A stretch of 64,000 nt of DNA from Pseudo-nitzschia pungens (Eukaryota > Bacillariophyta > Bacillariophyceae > Bacillariales > Bacillariaceae): the NCBI GenBank assembly GCA_037355855.1, contig CM074760.1, positions 1,480,501 to 1,544,500 on the forward strand, written 5' to 3'. A model generated the notes under the pieces. It searched no databases. It was not told the DNA's origin and saw only the letters and a list, made by a program, of their open reading frames with translations. The position numbers were made by a program, and so were the translations under genes. This document shows positions 1-8,500 of this stretch, one piece after another; the first letter of the stretch is position 1; each line of letters opens with the position of its first letter.

Positions 1-313
1 CGTGGTCCGAACCTACTGCGGGCACGGGATCGGTTCGCTCTTCCACACGATACCAAACATTCCCCACTACCACAAGAACAAGGCCAAGGGAACGATGAAA
101 GCCGGGCACGTGTTTACCATCGAACCGATGATCAACCTCGGGAATCCCGGCGATTTCACGTGGGGAGACAACTGGACGGCGGTAACGACCGACGGCAAGC
201 GCAGCTCCCAATTCGAGCACACCATACTCGTAACGGAGACCGGATACGAACTGTTGACCGGAAGAGAAAACGAACCCGTTATGAAATGGGACCCCGCCCT
301 CAACTCTCGTTAG
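1..313 (+). CDS. Methionine aminopeptidase type 1, C-terminal part (5' cut by window)
   Basis: This is the last 103 or so codons of a type 1 methionine aminopeptidase, the metalloprotease that removes the initiator Met from nascent proteins. The visible part runs from the CGHGIG segment (metal-binding His) through the FTIEPM segment (metal-binding Glu) to the QFEHT segment (second Glu), ending with a TAG at 311-313. These are three of the five metal ligands of the family; the two Asp ligands lie upstream of the window. The frame is open at position 1, so the gene is truncated only by the window edge. Which compartment it acts in cannot be told without the N-terminus. Confidence 0.95.
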   Translation, partial: VVRTYCGHGIGSLFHTIPNIPHYHKNKAKGTMKAGHVFTIEPMINLGNPGDFTWGDNWTAVTTDGKRSSQFEHTILVTETGYELLTGRENEPVMKWDPALNSR

Positions 314-1612
314 AGAAACGAAATGGTGGGCGCAAACGTGTAGTTAAAATCACGCCCTTCCCAATCCTCCCATAGCAACACATTTGTAGGAATCCGTGTG
401 CTTAGGGTACAGTACCGTACCGTATTGGAATTCTATTTTTAAAGAGGACTTGCTCCTCGGTGTTCATTGTGTTGAAGAACCAACTGCATAGTGTTGACGG
501 TCTGAATGGTGATAGGGATCGAAAGACATATATCGCCACAGGAAAAAAGTTCTCATTGTAGATACTCTAATATCAATCTATACCGTAGGTATCCGTGAAA
601 CGCGTCGGTGAACGATGACGCCGCAAACCTTGCCAGTTTGCGTTGTCGTACTGTAGTTCCAAACGTTTCCTCGCGACTCGAAACTCTCCGATTTTTAATT
701 AATATGGAAAGATCTGTCCATCAGTTTGCGTCGTGCATTCTACTAGTATGTTTGCGAGTGCCGTTCGTCCCCTTTTTGAACCATGCTGCGTGGTCTCTTC
801 CGAAGACCAGCTCGATGATCGGATCCATTCCATCCCGTTCACGATGGTTTGGATGGATCCCAGGGAAATCTTGCAGAGGATTCCCCAATACCCGATCCGT
901 CCATCCATCCACCCGACAAGGAATGAACAACATTCCACCACGTACCGAACAACGCTCTTCTTCGTCTTGCTGCTTTCGGGATTCCGTTTGGTTAGGTTCC
1001 TCCGGCTCTGTCCAAGAAGCAAGAACAATAAGCAGCGGTCCCAGCAACCAAAAAATCGCAGAATCAAAAGCGATGATTCCAACAAAGCAAGGACCAGCAG
1101 CACCGCCAACAACGGGACCATTCTTCGTTGCTGCACTGTAGTATTTTCTCCGAGATCATCCTCCGAAATAGTACTAGCTACCAGAAAACCTGTCAAATCT
1201 CGGGACGAATACTGCAGCAGGACTCCAGGAGCGACTGTCGTTCTTGGAACCGGTTTGGTGTTTCTCGTTGTTGTGTCGTATGCGTGGCATGCAAATACTA
1301 TGCCATCGTTTCTGCAAAAATTTCGCAGTAATGCATATGTTTCGTGACGACTTCTCTGATTTGTTGTTGTTGTAATGTACTAGTACTACTAGTAGTAGTA
1401 CTAGAAGTAGTGGTATCATTGTTTGTGCATCCCCCCTTTCTTTTACAGTCATTTCTTCTTGTTGATGTATGATGGTGGTGATTTTAAGTTTGAAATCCAG
1501 ATGGTCACCAAAACATGCACCTTAGTTTCACCAAGCGCATAAAGGGACATTTTACAGGAATCTGGAGGTGACTTGCAAACTTTCTGTTCATTGTTGGATT
1601 GTGTCGTTGGAT

Positions 1613-1641
<29 letters not shown>
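1613..1641. repeat. TGC trinucleotide microsatellite
   Basis: About nine uninterrupted TGC units in intergenic DNA, with no supported coding role. Confidence 0.9.
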
Positions 1642-1643
<2 letters not shown>

Positions 1644-1660
1644 TGGAAGATGGCGTCCCA

Positions 1661-1740
1661 TACTAGTACTACTAATAGTAGTACTAGTAGTTACTACCAC
1701 TACCACCAACTACTACTAGTACTAATACTAGTAGTACTAC
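1661..1740. repeat. AGT/ACT trinucleotide tract
   Basis: A run of ACT and AGT trinucleotides that switches strand repeatedly (ACTAGT junctions), so it is self-complementary and can fold on itself. Similar tracts recur at 1379-1411, 16342-16370, 16522-16570, 22878-22907, 28476-28622 and 47991-48257. Confidence 0.8.
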
Positions 1741-1966
1741 ACGGCTAGATATCCTCCTTCTTGTTGGTCTGGAGGGTGTTTCAGTCTACTAGTATGCAAA
1801 AACTGCAACACCATCCCGAGTTTCTTCTTGTGTGGCTGCTGCTTTTGTGCTCTTGTTGTTCTCGTGCCTCCCAAGAAGAACCGAGCGCAGCAGTTTTGTG
1901 GCCTTCCTCGTTTTTGCCCGGGATTTGACTCCCGGCAAGTCCAACTGGTAAATGCGAACGTACCTT

Positions 1967-2060
1967 TGTGAGACTGAATCCCTAGCAACTAGTGAATAAC
2001 CTCACTCTTATTGTAATACATGCGTTAATCACATCAATAGGAGCACAACAGCATTTCGCA
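1967..2060 (+). repeat. 5' LTR of copia element (94 bp)
   Basis: Identical base for base to 10559-10652, with TG at the start and CA at the end. It is unusually short for an LTR. Confidence 0.95.
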
Positions 2061-2070
2061 GGTTATGAGC
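2061..2070 (+). promoter_or_regulatory. Primer-binding site matching initiator tRNA-Met anticodon loop
   Basis: The ten bases GGTTATGAGC directly after the 5' LTR are the reverse complement of GCTCATAACC, the conserved anticodon-loop region of eukaryotic initiator tRNA-Met. This is the half-tRNA priming arrangement known for Drosophila copia and yeast Ty5, where a cleaved tRNA fragment rather than the tRNA 3' end starts minus-strand synthesis. The match is seen directly; its use as primer site is inferred. Confidence 0.75.
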
Positions 2071-2365
2071 ATCATCCCAACTACCAAGCTCATCACCACA
2101 ACAGGTAGATAAACAAAACATCAACAGCAGACTGATTTACTGCACCACATTCGATCGCCGGAGCTTCACACACGGAGCTTCCCGATTCCGAACCCCCTCA
2201 CCGAATTTCCGCGGAACTCACCGAAAAATTCATCGACGCACCGTACTAAATCACGTAGAATCTACGCGCACGACACGTCGAAAGACACCACAAACACATA
2301 AAAAGTATCTTTCAACCCAACTCACCAAACCCAACTCACCAAACCCAACTCACCAAACTTTCACC

Positions 2366-5300
2366 ATGGCAAAACCCAAAACCAAAAAGAAAGAAACCCA
2401 ATCACCAACAATACACCGATACCTCGCCAACAAACCACCCACACCCAAACCCCCACCAAGCCCCTCAACCAGACCCATGCTCGAATACAATGGCAACATC
2501 CAACGTGAAATGCGAGCAATAGAACTCGCATTCCCCGTCAATCGCACCGACCTATACGACAAAGAACTATTTAATTTCAAACCCAAATACCCTCCAAGCA
2601 ACCTCCAATACCTTGACCTCCTCGAAATCATACACAATACCACTCTCAATGACACAGACAAAATGGCTGCCCTAGGTGAGGTCCTCGCTACCCTCATCCA
2701 CCGCAACCATTTTCAAATCATCGAATCCCCCAACCCCACAATAATCCATCGATATCGATACAGTGAAACCTTCTTAAACTACCTTGACACACTTCTACCC
2801 CCCTCCATCGACACCCCCCCCCCTGCATTACCCGAACAACGCACCACTCACAGCAAATACAAAACCAAACACACCCCAATAACCCACGCCACCAACACCC
2901 CCCCATCACAATCCTCCTCTGTAATCACTTCTCCTCAATCAGCACCAGAACCAAACACAGATTCCGACGACAAAATACCTAATACCATATATGAACAACA
3001 ACAACAAAACAATGATGACACCTCATCCACAGAATCATCTATCGACTCACCCCCTCCCACTGAAGACCTTAAAGCCAGACTCACCGCAGAATACCAACAA
3101 CATCAAAACAAACCACCAAAACCCGCCATCGATACCGACACCCAAATAGCTGAATTTGAACAACAATTTGAACAAATCGACACTGAAATTGCCTCCATCC
3201 TCGAACAACCTACCAAATCCACCCTCGAACAACCTACCAAATCCACCCCGACTACCAAATCCACCCCGACCCCTGTCCCCACCCATATCCAAGACCTCAT
3301 TTCCACCACCATCAAACACGAAATCAAATCAATCCAAACTAACTTAAACAACACATACCGAACCACCATTGCCGAACACCAAAACACTATCAAAGAATAC
3401 CAATACCATCTATCAAAAAAGGACACCCTCCTGAAAGAAACCGAAACAAGAATCTCTGACTTAGAACAACGCCTCTCAACTGAAACTGAAAAACTCGAGA
3501 CCGAAAAAACGCTCTTCATAGCAGCAATCGAACACGCCACCAAACTACAAACTGACCTTAACCAAATTACATCTCTATCCTGGGCACTAGACAAACGCAT
3601 CGACAAAGCAAACAACACCATTAAAACAATCCGTCACTTAACAAAAAACCCCCCAACCCAAACCACCCCTACAACATCTATCATCAACCTTAGACGCGAA
3701 CTTACTCAATTAACCAACACCGCACAACAAGAACTCACACAACACATCTTGACCCAAACCCAAGCCGCAGAAACCAAACTTCAACACATCATTGACACAC
3801 GCCTCGCCTCTCTCAATAAATCCGTTATCACGCAAAGCATCAAAGATACCATCATCCACCAATCAAAACCGGAATTCAATCAAATTAAAGACACCATCAT
3901 CAGCACACTCCGTAATACCATCGACCAGCACACACAAACATTCCATAACCAACTACAACAGCAAACTCATAAACAGACCAGACTTACGGAAAACGCCATC
4001 ACCCAACTCAAAGCCGAAACGGACACAGCCTGTACTGAACTAGCACTCCTCCGTTCCACAATCCAAAATGAGATTGAATTATCAGTCGGTAAATCTCTCA
4101 ATGAACCCCCACTCAAACAAACACTCTACAATCTTATTACCAATACAACCAACAACCACTTAAACAGTAAACAAGTATCCGACTCCATTAATACTCACAT
4201 CACAACATTTATCGAATCCTCGGAAACACTCGCCGACCTCATCCGCGCCCATATCCACTCGACAAACACCCCAACTCCTACCACCCCATCACCCACCCAC
4301 AACCCAACTCAGCAACCAAAACTCAACACCAAAGCACCCTCCTCATCCACACCAAACAACCCCCCAACCGCAACTAACAACACACCACCCAAACGAGCAA
4401 TCACAATCAATCAAGAACGCTTCGACTCCTTCCTCAATGATAAAGAACAAGAACTGGAAAGGGAACGCCAACACAAAATGGACCACCGAATTAGTAAAGC
4501 CATTAATGTACTTGAAAAGAAATTCATCGACACCAACAACATCCCCACAGACAATCGATACCTTACCCCCTCGGAATTCACGAACCTATACCAAGACCTC
4601 CAATCCACCATGCTCTTTGAAAGTCTCCCAATCGTCCCTTTGGAAGAACTACACACAACACAATCATGTCTCCCCACCAACCACATTGAAACTCCCGCCA
4701 ACATCAAACGAATCGGTGCCTACATCTTCCGTCGACTGTCCTCTATGATATCCCACGAGAACACCCTCCTCCGAGGCCTCCTTGCTCCCTTCCAACTCAA
4801 ACTACAAGGATATGAAGCACTATACGCCATCGCCCGCACCTCGCTCCCATACCTTCGACCCAAGAAAACAGGATGGGGCCCAAAATGGTGTTCCACAGAT
4901 GATCCGAGCTCATACGTAGGTAAACTGATCGAACACGTCCGAGTATGTGAACTCTCCAGACAACACCACTACTCCGAAATCGACCAGAGCTACGAGATGA
5001 TATACCAATCCATGCAGAGTCCCAAAACCTTCCCCGCAGGTTGCTCCCTTATGACTCAACTCGACGCCTTCCAGCGCGCGCACCCCAACTCCGATACAAC
5101 ACCACTCCCCAAAGAACTCCAACTTACGGGAATGATCAACTACTATTTGGACTACCCAATTGCGCAATCAAACACCACCATACAACCTATGATAAACCGA
5201 CTCGATAGTACACCGAAGAAATTTGAATACCGTAACAAAACCCAATGCAAATGTTGCCATCAATACGGCCACTGCATCGGTGACCAAATCTGTCGCGTTG

Positions 5301-5554
5301 GAGCTCAAGTCTACTTTGCTCTCGCATACTCTAAATCAAACCCAAAAGAGTTTCAACAGAATGCTGAAAAGCACAGTAAGATGAACAGGAAAAATGTTGT
5401 CAAACTATTCGACGCACAAAACAATGGCCGCATACTTACCGAATCTGAACAAGAAGCAGAACGCGAAGCATTCGCCACCGCGTTCACGACAACATGGGAC
5501 GCCGCCCACCACGAGAACGACACCCTCAACCACACAACCATAACCCCAGAATAG
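2366..5554 (+). CDS. gag: Copia Gag polyprotein
   Basis: 1,062-residue Gag starting at the ATG in the context CACCATGG and ending in a single TAG at 5552-5554. The N-terminal two-thirds is a low-complexity, Thr/Asn/Pro/Gln-rich region with long predicted coiled-coil segments (roughly residues 310-640). A compact domain follows and a zinc knuckle near the C-terminus (Cys961, Cys964, His969, Cys976; C-x2-C-x4-H-x6-C). Gag would form the particle shell and package RNA. It is much longer than typical copia Gag (about 300-450 residues), the excess being the low-complexity and coiled-coil portion. It lies in the same frame as pol, with only the TAG between. Confidence 0.9.
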   Translation: MAKPKTKKKETQSPTIHRYLANKPPTPKPPPSPSTRPMLEYNGNIQREMRAIELAFPVNRTDLYDKELFNFKPKYPPSNLQYLDLLEIIHNTTLNDTDKMAALGEVLATLIHRNHFQIIESPNPTIIHRYRYSETFLNYLDTLLPPSIDTPPPALPEQRTTHSKYKTKHTPITHATNTPPSQSSSVITSPQSAPEPNTDSDDKIPNTIYEQQQQNNDDTSSTESSIDSPPPTEDLKARLTAEYQQHQNKPPKPAIDTDTQIAEFEQQFEQIDTEIASILEQPTKSTLEQPTKSTPTTKSTPTPVPTHIQDLISTTIKHEIKSIQTNLNNTYRTTIAEHQNTIKEYQYHLSKKDTLLKETETRISDLEQRLSTETEKLETEKTLFIAAIEHATKLQTDLNQITSLSWALDKRIDKANNTIKTIRHLTKNPPTQTTPTTSIINLRRELTQLTNTAQQELTQHILTQTQAAETKLQHIIDTRLASLNKSVITQSIKDTIIHQSKPEFNQIKDTIISTLRNTIDQHTQTFHNQLQQQTHKQTRLTENAITQLKAETDTACTELALLRSTIQNEIELSVGKSLNEPPLKQTLYNLITNTTNNHLNSKQVSDSINTHITTFIESSETLADLIRAHIHSTNTPTPTTPSPTHNPTQQPKLNTKAPSSSTPNNPPTATNNTPPKRAITINQERFDSFLNDKEQELERERQHKMDHRISKAINVLEKKFIDTNNIPTDNRYLTPSEFTNLYQDLQSTMLFESLPIVPLEELHTTQSCLPTNHIETPANIKRIGAYIFRRLSSMISHENTLLRGLLAPFQLKLQGYEALYAIARTSLPYLRPKKTGWGPKWCSTDDPSSYVGKLIEHVRVCELSRQHHYSEIDQSYEMIYQSMQSPKTFPAGCSLMTQLDAFQRAHPNSDTTPLPKELQLTGMINYYLDYPIAQSNTTIQPMINRLDSTPKKFEYRNKTQCKCCHQYGHCIGDQICRVGAQVYFALAYSKSNPKEFQQNAEKHSKMNRKNVVKLFDAQNNGRILTESEQEAEREAFATAFTTTWDAAHHENDTLNHTTITPE

Positions 5555-5585
5555 GGAACATGCCGTGTCCCTAGCGGGGCTCGGC
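5552..5585 (+). promoter_or_regulatory. Candidate stop-codon readthrough signal between gag and pol
   Basis: The gag TAG is followed by G, then seven bases after the stop a hairpin can form. Bases 5562-5571 pair with 5576-5585 around the four-base loop 5572-5575, with one U-U mismatch and one G-U pair. The frame stays open from 5555 into pol with no other stop. UAG-G plus a short spacer plus a stable 3' structure is the layout of gammaretroviral Gag-Pol readthrough sites. An alternative fold pairs 5552-5560 with 5566-5573. Function is inferred from sequence only. Confidence 0.6.
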
Positions 5586-8500
5586 CACCTAAGAAACCAA
5601 TCGACCCACACATCCAACTCAACAAATTCTTCGCAAACGCACGCAAAGACCACCCAGACACTGCACTATTCACACCAACCATCCACGACCTTACATCATT
5701 GTCGAACACAACTGCCAAAGACTATACCACTGATACAACCACAGCAATGAATGGAAGCAACGAAACTAACGAAAATACTAACTCCACTACCACGAACGAT
5801 AACACTTCCCCTGAAAATCTCGACAACACCGACCAACCTCGCGCAAACCCACTACAAAACACAAAAACTCAACCAACTCACATCGAAACCACACCAGCCA
5901 GCCCCCACACCCACTCAACTTCCACTAAAAACAGCATAAAAACAACGATTTCTAGTCACTCCACACACGACTCACCTCAACAGACAAAAGCAGACCTCCC
6001 AATGACAATCCAACCGACCAATCCCACACAAATCCACCAAATAACCACATCGGCACGACTCGATACTGACAACAACACCACACAAACCCAATTAACACCA
6101 TTCGACATTACCAACGACTCACTCGCTTCAGAATACAACACTCAAAAACCAGCACTCCGAGTCCCACCACACTTTGTTAGAAAATGCCTCGCGGGCTCAG
6201 CTGATCAACTCCACCTCTCAATACCCCGAAATAAGGGCTATACAATTAAAACCCTAAGTAACTCACCCAGCTGCAAAACAGCCCATCCACCCATGGACAA
6301 ACCTACAGCTGTCTCGTTACCACTACAACCCGACACTGGCGCCAACATGTCCGCAACAGACAACTTCGAACTCCTTCACGAGTACAGCCCCTACCCTAAC
6401 CCGGAAACAGTTGGCGTGTTTTCAGCACAAACTGATGCCCTTCAATCAACACTTAAGGCATTTGGCGAGGGCTTTATGCATATTATCTCGGACCAGGGTA
6501 CAGTCATGCGCTGGCCCACCCTCTTCACGCCCGGCTCCACCGGCACAGTCTTATCTCTAGATAACTATCAACGAAGAAATAAATACCATACCTTCCAACA
6601 AGAAGGCTGCCTGGACAATGCGGGATCCATCAAATTTCTTGACACCCAACGGAAGATTATTGAATCCCTACAAACCATACGCACAGCCAACGGCGAATGG
6701 TACACACCCAATAAAATCCTACTTCGAAGATCGATCGAAAATCAATCCATATCGAAACAAGTGAACACTTTTCGAAAGCAAATCCTACAACTTGACCATG
6801 ATAAAAACAACAAACCCCCACCATGCGCAACCAAAACATGGACAGGACGCCTTTCACAAGCACTCAAAAACCTTGAACTGTGGCATCAACGCTATGGCCA
6901 CGTCTCCCCCTCCACACTGTCAAAAACCCAAAAGGTAGTCGAAGGCATGCCGGCCATGCCATCCTCAGCTCCCTTCTTTAAATGCCCGTTCTGTGAAAAG
7001 AGTAAACTTACTAAATACCATGGACGCAGTAAGGACCCAAAAGAACGTTTTGTACCCACTATGACTTACCATATGGATCTCTCCTTTGTTACAGGCCCAT
7101 CTAACCTCAATGATATGATCAAACACCACGCCAAAGCTGCCCCTACCCTCAAGAAAAGTCGGCAGGGGTATATCGGTTTTCTCACCATCATTGACGCCGC
7201 TACACGAGCCCTATGGACATTCCCTGTCAAATCCAAAGAGCCTCCAATCACCATCGTGGACAAATTCCTTCAGAAACATGGCATCAAAACCACTGATCCA
7301 ACAAAAGCAATCATCACCACGACGTCCAATGGATATCTTGCTCGATCCCGACTTTTTAAGGAAACAGCATCTGACCACAAGTACACCATCCACCCTGTCG
7401 ACGACTCTCAACTCCTACAGCTCGATCCCCATCACCTCGACTGTACGATCATGACGGACGGCGGAGGTGAACTATCTAACTCCACCAAATTCTGTGAAGT
7501 AGCCAAAACACATGGGTACGACGTTCTCTCCACAGCTGCCGATGCCTCATCGCAGAATGGCATGGCTGAACGCCCACACCGCACTATTAAAGAACGCATC
7601 CGCTGTCTACTTTATGCAGCAGGACTTGGCACAGAGTATTGGGCGGATGCCCTCCTCCATACAACCTGGCTCTACAACAGAACATACCACTCCGCCATCT
7701 CGATGACCCCATATCAGGCGTATACTGGTCGCATACCACTCGTCGACAACCTCATTACATTTGGCTCTAAAATCACTGCTAAAAAGCCTGGCACCCGCCC
7801 CACGACCACGAACCCATGGGCATACGACGGCATCTTCCTTGGATATGGACGTACAACCGACAACATCAAATACTTTGACATCCATTCTGGCACTGACAAA
7901 GTAGCGCGCCATGACTCGAAAGATGAACTCCAATATGGCGACGATCCCTCCAATCGGTCCCCAGCTGCATCACACCTTCTGGGCGTGTTCACTGAGGATG
8001 ATCACACTCAACACACCACTAACACTGGACCGGAACCTATAACAATGGAATTCAAGGACCCCCGACAGATTAACCCCGACGCGGTTGTGGCAGAAATCAT
8101 TAACAACTCCCCCACTCCATTCACCGCCGCCGCTGCTGCAAAAGTTACCGCCACAATCAACAAGACCAAATTCCAACGTCCTGACCTCAAAACTCTTCTC
8201 CCCGAACTTGAATCTCTCGACGTCTCCTCCAACATGTACCTCCACGAAACGAGCCATACCCTTCCCCTGATACGGACTACCAACTTTCACCCCACAATGG
8301 GACTTGTAGTCTCCCCCCACCCGGACCTAACGGACTCAGTGGAACTAACGTCCATTCAAGTCGGCACTATCGCTCACTCCAGAATCCGCAACTGGAAACG
8401 CCGCCTACGCGGCACTATTGTTACCACAGTGGATGGCAGACGCATCCGCAGTCCGCACGACATTGCCCAGGCTGTTAAATTGGCACGCGAGAGCCATAAA

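Larger units (their letters stand above)
314..1961. other. Intergenic, repeat-bearing
   Basis: No convincing gene. Overlapping open frames on both strands (about 700-1350) have no recognisable domain and contradict each other. The stretch holds a TGC trinucleotide run (1613-1641) and AGT/ACT trinucleotide tracts (1379-1411 and 1661-1740). Confidence 0.6.

Noticed and set aside
699..1347. Long overlapping open frames on both strands near the window start
   Set aside because: They conflict with each other, have no recognisable domain, and lie among microsatellites.
1895..1945. tRNA-like T-arm on the minus strand (GGGAGTCAAATCCCGGG)
   Set aside because: Only the T-arm hairpin is present; no matching D-arm, anticodon arm or acceptor stem could be placed. 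Probably a pseudo-tRNA or chance palindrome.
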